A stretch of 26,667 nucleotides of DNA, taken from contig CAZFPK010000044.1 of assembly GCA_964521025.1 (NCBI GenBank), positions 1 to 26,667 of the forward strand, read 5' to 3'. The stretch is from DRTC01 sp964521025 (GTDB lineage: Bacteria; Cloacimonadota; Cloacimonadia; Cloacimonadales; TCS61). A program made the translations under genes and the position numbers. Below, piece by piece: positions 1 to 7,329 of the stretch (the first letter of the stretch is position 1; each line of letters opens with the position of its first letter). Below the pieces are notes generated by a model that was given only the letters and a program-made list of their open reading frames with translations, searched no databases and was not told where the DNA came from.

Positions 1-267
1 CGGGTTTACACGATTTGAGATGGTAATTTTGGGAAGTAACTGTTAAACTCAAGAATAAATTAAAAAAAGAATGAAAAAGAAAAGAAAGTTTGATTTACTG
101 AACTGATTCCAACAACAATATCAAATAAATATATTTCTTCTCAAATACTAAGGAATGGTATATTTAGGCAGCAAATCACAAATATTCTGAGTTCGGAATT
201 TACACTCGGATTTTAATATTTTTCAAAAGTATTGATGAAGCAGAAAAGAAAAGATATGGTAGTGGTA
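1..267. other. Intergenic, no gene seen
   Basis: No reading frame of convincing length or family resemblance is visible on either strand. The stretch is A/T-rich with purine-rich runs near positions 60-95. It lies downstream of the minus-strand TPR gene. I found no clear stem followed by a T-run that would serve as its terminator. Confidence 0.6.
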
Positions 268-729
268 TTAAATACTTGAATATTGGAAATTCCTTGTTCG
301 ATATTGGATATTCGGTTTTTCTTTTTCAGCGAGTTTGGTAATTAATTTCAGCACTTTTTGAAAAATTTCCGCATCCTTCATTTTCTCAAAATCCGGATCA
401 TTCTTGATATGATCGACATCCTTGAAACCAGCTTTGAAAGCTTTTCCAAAAAATTCTGCAGCTAGTTCCGCTTTTCCGAGAAGACCGTAAAAGCACGCAA
501 GATTATAAATTGAATTATTATCGGAAAGATCGTGTTGAAGTAATAATAGATAATATTCTGCTGCTGCTTCAAAATCTTCTTTTTGATAAGATTCCCAGGC
601 TTTTTTCCGGTGTTCCGCTAGATTGAATTCCAGGAATTTACCGACATCTTTGGAGTAAATGTCGATCGATTCTTGAGCGAAAATAATCATGAATGTGAAC
701 AATAAAAATAAGATCGTGATTGTTTTCAT
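268..729 (-). CDS. Secreted TPR-repeat protein
   Basis: A 153-residue protein that begins with a signal peptide: a short basic start (MK), a hydrophobic stretch to about residue 18, and a likely cleavage after FAQ. There is no lipobox cysteine, so a periplasmic location is inferred. Residues about 40-110 form two TPR-like helix pairs (AWESYQKEDFEAAAEYY, then IYNLACFYGLLGKAELAAEF), followed by a GFKDVDHIKNDPDF segment typical of short TPR modules. TPR proteins act as protein-binding scaffolds; the partner here is unknown. The start is supported by a GGGAGA ribosome site 8 nt upstream of ATG. The last about 18 residues (from EKPNIQYR) are encoded by a simple AATATTGG-type repeat and look like an acquired tail rather than part of the fold. 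It follows gcvT on the same strand after 180 nt that contain a palindrome, so co-transcription is uncertain. Confidence 0.75.
   Translation of the reverse strand: MKTITILFLLFTFMIIFAQESIDIYSKDVGKFLEFNLAEHRKKAWESYQKEDFEAAAEYYLLLLQHDLSDNNSIYNLACFYGLLGKAELAAEFFGKAFKAGFKDVDHIKNDPDFEKMKDAEIFQKVLKLITKLAEKEKPNIQYRTRNFQYSSI
277..315. repeat. Degenerate AATATTGG-type repeat
   Basis: Two imperfect copies of the word GAATATTGGAAATTC / CGATATTGGATATTC stand side by side. They cover the 3' end of the TPR gene and encode its odd C-terminal tail. Words of this kind occur as dispersed low-complexity repeats in several bacterial phyla; membership here is a pattern judgement. Confidence 0.45.
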
Positions 730-815
730 TTTTGCATTCTCCCTTTCTTAATACTGGGATAAATCCGCTTTCTTAATCTTATAAAGCATTATGAAAATGC
801 TGTCTCCTTTATTGA

Positions 816-855
816 GACTGGACTTCATCCGGCTTTTGACGGATGAAGTTCAGTT
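816..855. repeat. Intergenic palindrome, 16-bp stem
   Basis: ACTTCATCCG (822-831) and CGGATGAAGT (840-849) form a perfect 10-bp stem around an 8-nt loop. The pairing continues outward for about six more pairs with two or three G-T pairs. No T-run follows on either strand, so it is not a standard intrinsic terminator. It lies just downstream of gcvT and may be a REP-like element or an RNA stabiliser. Confidence 0.6.
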
Positions 856-909
856 AGAGACTTCTACCGTTTCAAGTCCAGTTTCGCTTCGCTTCTCTGA
901 ACTCGAATA

Positions 910-2271
910 TCAGAGATTTTGAATATATTTCAATGGTCTGGGAGCAGTTGCCGGAGTTATTCCATCTCCGGAAATATAACCGAGAACCGGTTTCCCTTTC
1001 TGATTTTTATGCTCATCTTCACGATAAAATTCCAATCGAATCCGAACCGGTTTCTCATCTTTGATCAAGATATTTTTTTCTTCCTCATCAATTGCAAACG
1101 GATTTTCCAAAACCCAACCGAGTCCGATCGCAGCAGTTCCGTCTTCTTCGTTCACTCCTTTGCGATTGGAACCGATATATTGTCTTTTCTCCAATGAGAC
1201 ATTCGGAGAATTTATACTGGAAGTAACGGTCCCGATCCTCTTACCTTCTCGATAGATTCCGCGTGCGGAAACGATTCCTTCCGTGATGAACAGGATCAAT
1301 CTTTTATTGGATTCCCGGTCTTTCTCCAGAGCATTTTTTCCAATGAAATCTTCTTTCGACATATCGATAGCCGCATTGAATAATGGACAATTCGTTGGAG
1401 TATGAAATTTATCGTATTCACTACCATTCAAAGGCAGTCCAAAATTGCCGGCAGAAATCCTGTTCTCATCCCTGCCGCCGAGTCCGACAACCAATCCGCC
1501 CGATTCTAAGGCTTCCAGAGCAATACGCTTGAACTGTTCTTCCGCAACTTCGACCGGAACATACAGTTCCCAACCCCAGCGATTTGTGTATCCGGTTCGG
1601 CTGATTATGTAATGATATCCTTCAAAATCAAATTCATTGAAAGTGAAAAATCCCATATTCTTTTCCTGTTTCCGACGGTTCTTTACGACAGAATTCCCAA
1701 ATAACTTCGTAACCAATTTATATGAATATTGCCCTTGAATATCAATCTTCACAAGTTCGGTGGAAATATCCTTGGCAGTAACTTCTTCATCATCTTTCAG
1801 ATAACTCATAATGACATCGACATCAGCTTTCAGATCTTTTTCTTGATCCGTAATATCATGTCCGGCATTGATCACCAAAATAAAATCATTTTCCGCGATT
1901 CTCATCAAGATCAGGTCGTCGATAACACCACCGTTTTCATTTAAGAGCAATGTATATTTACACTGCCCGATCTTCATGTTACAAACATTTGCCGGTAGAA
2001 CACGATCGAGAAGAGCGACTGCATCTTTCCCTGTTAATTGGATTTGTGCCATATGATCGATGTTGAAAACCGCTACTTTCTCGATGGCTCGTGCTTCTTC
2101 CAGAATAGTAGTCAGGTAATTCACAGCCATATTGTACTGTCCGAAATTACTTCTTTTGATGGGAGTATATTCCCGGTTCAATCTTTCTGCGAGAAGATGC
2201 TGATACCAGTCTTCAACTTCATATAATGCAGTTTTTCTCGGCTCTTCAGGAAAATCGAAACCAATTTTCAT
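910..2271 (-). CDS. gcvT: Aminomethyltransferase (glycine cleavage T protein)
   Basis: T protein moves the aminomethyl carbon from the lipoyl arm of H protein to tetrahydrofolate, releasing ammonia. Family signs are GGVIDDLI at residues 114-121 (the region of the catalytic Asp), an NxG...EKDL segment at 135-147, and GLGGRDENR at 263-271 leading into the conserved AG..LPL stretch. The protein has 453 residues, against about 360-375 in the usual family. The extra length is spread over an N-terminal lead of about 50 residues and a C-terminal extension. The segment that normally reads GYTGE.GYE is GYTNRWGWE (227-235), so the usual GE pair is replaced. An AAGGAG site stands 10 nt before the ATG. 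gcvH lies about 5.7 kb upstream on the same strand, which supports the role; gcvP is not in the window. A different folate-dependent methyltransferase of the same superfamily cannot be excluded. Confidence 0.82.
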   Translation of the reverse strand: MKIGFDFPEEPRKTALYEVEDWYQHLLAERLNREYTPIKRSNFGQYNMAVNYLTTILEEARAIEKVAVFNIDHMAQIQLTGKDAVALLDRVLPANVCNMKIGQCKYTLLLNENGGVIDDLILMRIAENDFILVINAGHDITDQEKDLKADVDVIMSYLKDDEEVTAKDISTELVKIDIQGQYSYKLVTKLFGNSVVKNRRKQEKNMGFFTFNEFDFEGYHYIISRTGYTNRWGWELYVPVEVAEEQFKRIALEALESGGLVVGLGGRDENRISAGNFGLPLNGSEYDKFHTPTNCPLFNAAIDMSKEDFIGKNALEKDRESNKRLILFITEGIVSARGIYREGKRIGTVTSSINSPNVSLEKRQYIGSNRKGVNEEDGTAAIGLGWVLENPFAIDEEEKNILIKDEKPVRIRLEFYREDEHKNQKGKPVLGYISGDGITPATAPRPLKYIQNL

Positions 2272-2368
2272 TAAACAATTTCTCCTTTAAATTTATTTGG
2301 AAATTACTTAAATTCTAGTTCATTTTTTCTGTAAAGAAGATTATTTTATTATGCTATAATCAACAAGA

Positions 2369-2462
2369 TGTCATTTCGAGCTTTCTTCCAACACTATTAA
2401 ACGAGGAATCTACAACTAATAACATTGAAGCAGGAGCTTCTTCGAGAGAGAAGCAGCGAGAG
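2369..2462. repeat. Degenerate dispersed repeat region
   Basis: Between trmL and gcvT the sequence contains the word TGTCATTTCGAGC, then GAGGAATCTAC, then GAGAGATACTC, an order I recognise from dispersed intergenic repeats in other genomes. It includes a small palindrome GAAGC-AGGA-GCTTC at 2427-2440, whose GCAGGAGC core is shared with the larger arrays of this window. No gene is visible here. Confidence 0.4.
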
Positions 2463-2474
2463 ATACTCAGAATT

Positions 2475-2981
2475 TCAGTGAAAAAATATCTGCCTTATCC
2501 CTTCATACAAAACGATGGCAACGCTATTTGCCAGATTTATTGAGCGAATCTTATTCGACATCGGGATCGATATTGTTTTATTCCAATTTTTTTTTAGAAC
2601 AGATTCCGGAATACCGCGGGTTTCTGGTCCGAAAACAAAAATATCTCCCGGTTTGAATTTCCTTTGATAAAAGTTATTCTTGCTTTTCGTTGTGCAGTAA
2701 TAGCAATTATTTTCCGGATAAGTTTCTATCAGATCTTCCAGAGAATCGTGAAAATAAAGCGACAGGTCTTTCCAGTAATCCAGACCAGCCCGTTTCAGAT
2801 ATTTATCTGATAAAAGAAATCTCATCGGTTTGATTATATGCAGTTCAGCATTTGCACCAACGCAAAGTCTGCCAATATTTCCCGTATTTGCCGGTATCTC
2901 TGGTTGAAAAAGAGCTATCCGGAAAGAAATTTTCTGCTGCTGATCTTCCTGGGGTCGGACGAAGTTTTTTATTTCTATCAC
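2475..2981 (-). CDS. trmL: tRNA (cytidine/uridine-2'-O-)-methyltransferase TrmL
   Basis: A SPOUT-fold enzyme that methylates the ribose of the wobble nucleotide (position 34) in certain leucine tRNAs, using S-adenosylmethionine. All three family motifs are present: PEIPANTGNIGRLC (28-40, motif 1), FGPETRGIP (117-125, motif 2) and IPM..KIRSINLANSVA (139-155, motif 3, the trefoil knot). RAGLDYW at 64-70 is also typical. The 168 residues compare with about 157 in E. coli, the difference being about 20 extra at the N-terminus. The start used is GTG with an AGGA 11 nt upstream; no ATG precedes the conserved core, so the exact start is uncertain. It follows the ThiB-like gene after about 107 nt on the same strand. 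Confidence 0.92.
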   Translation of the reverse strand: MIEIKNFVRPQEDQQQKISFRIALFQPEIPANTGNIGRLCVGANAELHIIKPMRFLLSDKYLKRAGLDYWKDLSLYFHDSLEDLIETYPENNCYYCTTKSKNNFYQRKFKPGDIFVFGPETRGIPESVLKKNWNKTISIPMSNKIRSINLANSVAIVLYEGIRQIFFH

Positions 2982-3088
2982 TTTCTATATTTTCCTAATA
3001 TTTGTATGAAAACTTACCGAATCTTAAATGAAAGAATTCCTTTGGGAGAAGCTACGGAAAGGAGCGCTTTGTTCCCATCTCTTATCTC

Positions 3089-4117
3089 CTATTTCCTTTT
3101 CATGATCTTTTCCCATCTTTTCAACCAAATTTCCGAATTCTCACTAATACACTCCGAACTTAAATTCTCGGAAAGGTCTTTTTCCGGTTTTAAAGCAGTC
3201 TCGAAAATGAGCGACAACTCCACATTCTTATGAACAGGGAACATCCATTTAAATTTCGAGATTTTTTTTTGAAAATCTTCAGATAGAAGATACTCGACAA
3301 AATTTTCAGCAAGATCGATTTTACCGGAAGTTTTTATAATACCCGTACATTCGGAAACACAAAATCCTCCTTCTTCAGGTATGAAAACTTTTAAACCATC
3401 TATGTTTTCATTTTCCTGTAAATAAAAAGGGAAGGATGAAAAACTAAGAATGACGGGGGCTTCTTTAGCTAAAAATAAGTTAGAAGCATCATTATAATTT
3501 GATGAAATTGTGAAAATATTCTCTTTTAAACTTCTCCAGAAATGTCTGTAACCGGTTTCATTAAAAGCAGCGAGTGACCATAAAAGCAATGCGAATCCTG
3601 AACTTGTTAAGCGAGGATCGGTAATTATTATTTTTTTGTTCCAGCGACTGTCCTGCATTGCTCCAAATGTTTTCGGAAATTCCAGGATCATATCCGGATG
3701 ATAAATAAAAGCTAAATACTTATAACAAAAGGGAATTAGAAGGTGTTCACCCTCAGGTTTAAATCTTTTTTCCACATTTTTAAGATTTTTCGGAGTATAT
3801 GAGATTAGAATACTGTCTTTTTGGATTTCTGCCAGAAGCACATTATCGATCCCAACCAGAACATCAGCAACCGGATTCTCTTTCTCATTGTTTAATTTTT
3901 GCACAAGATTTCGAGATTCATCAAATTTTGTGATCGAGGTCCGGTATTGAAAAAGTTCTTCAAATTCAGAGATTGCTTTTTTCCAAAATTCTTCCGAATA
4001 TTGATCGGTAACCAGATAAATTTCGAGTGTTTGGACAAAATCTTTATCTCCCGCATTTTTTTTCGAGTAACAACTGATCAACAAGAAGATAAATCCAAAA
4101 ACAAAAAAATACTTCAT
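3089..4117 (-). CDS. ThiB-like ABC substrate-binding lipoprotein
   Basis: An extracytoplasmic solute-binding protein resembling the thiamine-binding protein ThiB/TbpA. The N-terminus is a lipoprotein signal (hydrophobic FGFIFLLIS then Cys), so it should be membrane anchored. Landmarks shared with ThiB are DVLVGIDNVLL, IPFCYKYLAFIYHPD, the DPR.TSSGFALLLW segment, a W-x-x-x-NxNDAS ligand region, KWMFPV near the C-terminus and a final WLKRWEKI. ThiP and ThiQ partners are not adjacent, so the ligand is uncertain. The ATG at 4117 overlaps the mlaE stop by one base (TGATG), with GGGAA upstream. A TTG one codon earlier is the only alternative. The coupling to an MlaE permease is unusual. Confidence 0.78.
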   Translation of the reverse strand: MKYFFVFGFIFLLISCYSKKNAGDKDFVQTLEIYLVTDQYSEEFWKKAISEFEELFQYRTSITKFDESRNLVQKLNNEKENPVADVLVGIDNVLLAEIQKDSILISYTPKNLKNVEKRFKPEGEHLLIPFCYKYLAFIYHPDMILEFPKTFGAMQDSRWNKKIIITDPRLTSSGFALLLWSLAAFNETGYRHFWRSLKENIFTISSNYNDASNLFLAKEAPVILSFSSFPFYLQENENIDGLKVFIPEEGGFCVSECTGIIKTSGKIDLAENFVEYLLSEDFQKKISKFKWMFPVHKNVELSLIFETALKPEKDLSENLSSECISENSEIWLKRWEKIMKRK

Positions 4118-4872
4118 CAAAGATTCCCAAAAAGCAAGGAAGCAACTATAAAATCCAAAACCAGAACCATGATCGATGAATAGACTACGGTTTGAGTGGC
4201 GACTTTACCGACTCCTTCTGCTCCGCCTTTTGCTTTATTCCCGACAAAACATGCTATGGAAGTTATTATCCAACCAAAAAAGAAAGCCTTGATCAATCCG
4301 CCCCAGAGATCGGAAGGTAAGAAATAATTTTTCATATTATTAAAAAAACTGAAAGAAGTTATATTATACTTGATCGTACTCAACAAATAAGCAGATAAAA
4401 TTCCGATCAAATTTGCATAAACAGTCAATAACGGGAACATCAAGCAGCCGGCGATAATGCGAGGAAAATAGATAAATTCTTGCGGATTGATAGCCATTGT
4501 TTTTAAAGCATCTAACTGCTCGCTGACTTTCATAGTCCCGATTTCAGCAGCAATAGAAGCCCCGATCTTGCCTGCCAGAACAAGTCCGGTCAAAACCGGA
4601 GCAAGCTCGATCATGGTCGATTTTCCAACCAAAACGCCGATCAGGTTCTTTGGAATATAACCGCTGGTTTGATAAGAAGCCTGCACGGAAGTAACCAAAC
4701 CTGTAAATGCCGATGTTATAGAGATTAAAAGCAGGGAATCATAACCGAATCTTTTCATCTGTTTGATGATCTCAAGAAAGCGTTTTCCGGATTTATGTAA
4801 GTTTGTGAGTATGGAAAAATTAAAGAGGATGAATTCACCAAAAACAGTAATATAACTTGATCTTCTAAACAT
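4117..4872 (-). CDS. mlaE: MlaE-family phospholipid ABC transporter permease
   Basis: A 251-residue integral membrane protein of the MlaE (DUF140) family, the permease that carries phospholipids between the inner and outer membranes together with an MlaF ATPase and an MlaD MCE-domain protein. The family core is visible: an amphipathic N-terminal helix, then GLVTSVQASYQ, ELAPVLTGLVLAGKIGASIAAEIGTMKVSEQLDAL, the P.EFIYFPRIIAGCLMFPLL stretch, and a C-terminal GGAEGVGKVATQTVV. Five or so membrane segments can be picked out. The start overlaps the end of dnaB by 8 nt, so translation is probably coupled. No MlaF or MlaD gene is in the window. Presence of this family argues for an outer membrane. 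Confidence 0.9.
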   Translation of the reverse strand: MFRRSSYITVFGEFILFNFSILTNLHKSGKRFLEIIKQMKRFGYDSLLLISITSAFTGLVTSVQASYQTSGYIPKNLIGVLVGKSTMIELAPVLTGLVLAGKIGASIAAEIGTMKVSEQLDALKTMAINPQEFIYFPRIIAGCLMFPLLTVYANLIGILSAYLLSTIKYNITSFSFFNNMKNYFLPSDLWGGLIKAFFFGWIITSIACFVGNKAKGGAEGVGKVATQTVVYSSIMVLVLDFIVASLLFGNL

Positions 4873-6199
4873 TGCTCAATGAACGGAAAGCAGTTAATTC
4901 CTTTACAAATAATAATTCTAATTCTCCGGTAGCACCATGCCGGTTTTTACTGATAATAATTTGAGCTATTCCTTTTTTTTCAGTTTCTTTATCGTATTCT
5001 TCTTCTCGATAAATGAACATCACGACATCGGCATCCTGCTCGATCGCTCCCGATTCTCTTAGATCCGCTAACATCGGGATTGGTGGTTTCCTGCTCTCAA
5101 CTGCTCGATTTAACTGGGATAGAGCAATGATCGGGATTTCCAATTCTTTTGCCAGGATTTTCAAGGAACGAGAGATCTCAGCAATTTCCTGTTGCCGATT
5201 CTCGCGGTTTCTTTTCACGGTCATTAATTGAAGATAGTCGATGATCAACAAATCCAGACCTTTCAATTCAGCTCTTAATCTCCTGGTTTTTGCCCGGATA
5301 TCAAGAATTGTATTAGAACCGAGATCGTCGATAAAAATGTCTTTTTCTGATAAAGCTTCTGCAACCTGTGCGATTCGCAGGATCTTCTTCTCATCCATAC
5401 CATAACCTTTGAGCATGTTATCCATACTGACTTCGGAAGCGGAACTCATCATTCTCAAAAGGATTTCTTCATTATCCATCTCCATGGTAAAGATAGCAAC
5501 TTTCTTGTCATAATACACGGAAGCATTAAAAGCAATATTCAGAGCCAGGGAAGTTTTTCCCATCGCAGGTCTGGCTGCAATAACAACAAATTGACCCGGA
5601 CGAAATCCACCGATTTTCTTATCAAGATCAGGAAATCCGCTGGGAACTCCGATCACACTTTTTTTGGATGTGGCAATTTCTTCGATATTTTTGATCGCTA
5701 CCGGAATGATCTTATTTATACTGACAAAAGTCTTCCGTTCAGGTCTTTCTGCAATCCTGAATATCTCCTGTTCTGCATTATCAACTATATCCTCTACCGG
5801 TTGATCTGATTTATAACATTCTTCGATGATCTGGTTGGATGTCGTAATTAATTGCCTTAACAACGCTCTTTCCAAAACTATGTTGGCATGATAATCGATA
5901 TTAGCTCCGCTTAAGACAACATCTGATAATTCATTGATGAAATTTTCTCCTCCGACTTTTTCCAGAGTACCGTTTTGTTTCAGTCTGTCGATCAGAGTAA
6001 TAATATCGATTTCAATATTTTCTTCGAACAGATCCAAGATTGTCTTAAAGATAATTTTATGGGCAGTTCGATAAAAATGTTCTTCTTCGAGTAGTTCGAT
6101 CGCTCTGGATACGACAAAATTATCGATCATCATGGCAGAAAGTACAGCTGCTTCAGCATTTATATCGTTTGGTAGTTGGCGTTCAATTTTTGCTGGCAT
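4865..6199 (-). CDS. dnaB: Replicative DNA helicase DnaB
   Basis: The hexameric helicase that unwinds DNA at the replication fork. At 444 residues it is of normal length and has no intein. The N-terminal helical domain starts with LPNDINAEAAVLSAMMID (primase-interaction domain, to about residue 110) and a linker follows to about 180. The RecA-like domain carries Walker A ARPAMGKTS (209-217), Walker B LLIIDYLQL (318-325), SQLNRAVE (361-368), the arginine-finger region RESGAIEQDADV (381-392) and SKNRHGATG (417-425). The upstream gap is filled with palindromic repeats, and no clear promoter was found there. A weak AGAG ribosome site precedes the ATG. dnaB heads the run dnaB-mlaE-thiB-like, whose junctions overlap. 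Confidence 0.97.
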   Translation of the reverse strand: MPAKIERQLPNDINAEAAVLSAMMIDNFVVSRAIELLEEEHFYRTAHKIIFKTILDLFEENIEIDIITLIDRLKQNGTLEKVGGENFINELSDVVLSGANIDYHANIVLERALLRQLITTSNQIIEECYKSDQPVEDIVDNAEQEIFRIAERPERKTFVSINKIIPVAIKNIEEIATSKKSVIGVPSGFPDLDKKIGGFRPGQFVVIAARPAMGKTSLALNIAFNASVYYDKKVAIFTMEMDNEEILLRMMSSASEVSMDNMLKGYGMDEKKILRIAQVAEALSEKDIFIDDLGSNTILDIRAKTRRLRAELKGLDLLIIDYLQLMTVKRNRENRQQEIAEISRSLKILAKELEIPIIALSQLNRAVESRKPPIPMLADLRESGAIEQDADVVMFIYREEEYDKETEKKGIAQIIISKNRHGATGELELLFVKELTAFRSLSNV

Positions 6200-6242
6200 T
6201 TCAATTCTCTATTTTGATCTAATTTTTTTTTATTTTCCTTCT

Positions 6243-6375
6243 TACTTGTTCCCACGCTCCGGCGTGGGAACACAAGATCCTAACGCTCTGCGTTAAAACC
6301 AAACATTACAGCCATTTTCACAACTCGACGCAGGAGTTTCTCCGGTTCATTCCTATGCAGCAGCGTAGGAACGAG
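6243..6375. repeat. Palindromic repeat array A (dnaB-udg gap)
   Basis: Three palindromes follow each other. GTTCCCACGC / GCGTGGGAAC (6248-6257, 6262-6271) encloses the loop TCCG. TAACGC / GCGTTA (6281-6286, 6290-6295) encloses TCT. TTCCTATGC / GCGTAGGAA (6350-6358, 6363-6371) has one wobble. The reverse complement of 6243-6300 matches 21087-21142 at nearly every base, and 6325-6375 resembles the reverse complement of 20925-20978. The gap has no gene. The array could protect or separate transcripts of udg and dnaB, but no T-run marks a standard terminator. Confidence 0.85.
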
Positions 6376-6424
6376 ATAGATATGTAACAAGATATACAAA
6401 ATCCAACAAACAAGAATGTTTGTT

Positions 6425-7093
6425 TTACAATTTAAAATAATCATCTCTTAATTTCTGCAGATCGATCCAGGCATATTTCTTCCATTCATTTTTTCTTAGT
6501 AATGCAGAAGGATGGTAGGTAACATAAGTTTTGATCGCTTTATAAAGATAGGTTTCTTCCCTGAAGAGAGCCATTGTCCGGTTTTCATTAAGTAATGATA
6601 TTGCTGCAACCTTTCCTAACAACAACAACAATTTTGGTTCGATTATGGAGATTTGTTCGTCAAGGTATTTCCGGCAGGAGTCGATCTCATTTGGAAGCGG
6701 ATTCCTATTGTTCGGTGGTCTGCATTTCACGACATTTGTAATGTAAACATCATTTCTATTTAGTTTTATTGCTGTTAGCATCCTGGTCAGGAGTTGACCT
6801 GCTTTCCCGACAAACGGTCTTCCCGAAACATTTTCATCGGCCCCCGGAGCTTCCCCGATGAGCATTAATTTTGCATCGGGATTTCCTTCGCCGTAAACGA
6901 ACTTTGTCCTGCCTTGATTCAGCAGGCATTTTTCACAATTTCGATATTTTTCTTCCAGACCGGATAATTGCAATTTTTTTAATTTTTTTCTTCTTTCCGC
7001 TGCTTCCTGAATTGTCTCCGGGTTCATATAAATACTTTCAATCCCCGAAAGTTTTAGGTATTCAAGATATTGATAGAAAGTCCTGGTCTGCAT
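6425..7093 (-). CDS. udg: Family 4 uracil-DNA glycosylase (Fe-S)
   Basis: Removes uracil from DNA after cytosine deamination, starting base excision repair. Motifs of the family 4 enzymes are present: GEAPGADE at 80-87, FVGKAGQLL at 94-102, KCRPPNNRNP at 123-132 and TYHPSALLR at 192-200. Four cysteines (C53, C56, C124, C140) are placed as in the 4Fe-4S cluster of this family. The 222 residues include an N-terminal helical lead of about 45 residues that is basic and variable. The start is the ATG 8 nt after the stop of the omega-like gene, so it belongs to the gcvH-gmk-rpoZ transcript. The dense palindromes that follow may end or stabilise that message. Confidence 0.93.
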   Translation of the reverse strand: MQTRTFYQYLEYLKLSGIESIYMNPETIQEAAERRKKLKKLQLSGLEEKYRNCEKCLLNQGRTKFVYGEGNPDAKLMLIGEAPGADENVSGRPFVGKAGQLLTRMLTAIKLNRNDVYITNVVKCRPPNNRNPLPNEIDSCRKYLDEQISIIEPKLLLLLGKVAAISLLNENRTMALFREETYLYKAIKTYVTYHPSALLRKNEWKKYAWIDLQKLRDDYFKL

Positions 7094-7101
7094 GGAGTTT
7101 A

Positions 7102-7329
7102 TTACTCATCATCATTTTCGAATATTTTTTCCTCAGAAGTAGTTGATGCATAATCCGGTATTTCATTATTAACAACATGTTCCAAAGCCATTTCGGTTAC
7201 CTTTTTCTTAAAACTCTTTCTTAAGGTAAACGGAAGATTACTCAATCTTTCAACTTCCAGATTTGTTAATAATAAGAACAGGTATGTCATATTATTTTTT
7301 TCCAAAAATTCTTCAATTTTATTTTCCAA
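7102..7329 (-). CDS. rpoZ: Putative RNA polymerase omega subunit
   Basis: A 75-residue protein placed directly after gmk, the usual neighbour of rpoZ. The segment TYLFLLLTNLEVERLSNL followed by KKVTEMALEHVVNNEI matches the layout of omega (an RARQL-like helix, then VT.ALEE...G.I), though several hallmark residues differ. Omega helps assemble and stabilise RNA polymerase and can bind ppGpp. An acidic tail (TSEEKIFENDDE) ends the protein. I start it at a TTG, because GGAGG lies 5 nt upstream. A GTG two codons earlier directly abuts that same GGAGG and is a poor start. The gene overlaps the end of gmk by 11 nt. The assignment rests on position plus a modest motif match. Confidence 0.62.
   Translation of the reverse strand: MENKIEEFLEKNNMTYLFLLLTNLEVERLSNLPFTLRKSFKKKVTEMALEHVVNNEIPDYASTTSEEKIFENDDE

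Noticed and set aside
2331..2360. A perfect TATAAT on the plus strand at 2355-2360
   Set aside because: There is no plus-strand gene to drive and no good -35 upstream; A/T-rich sequence gives such boxes by chance.
2838..3233. A 131-codon plus-strand frame between and across trmL and the ThiB-like gene
   Set aside because: It is antisense to two well-supported genes and has no recognisable family features; the same applies to the many other antisense frames in the window.
6200..6424. Intrinsic terminator between udg and dnaB
   Set aside because: The palindromes are strong but none is followed by a T-run in the direction of transcription.
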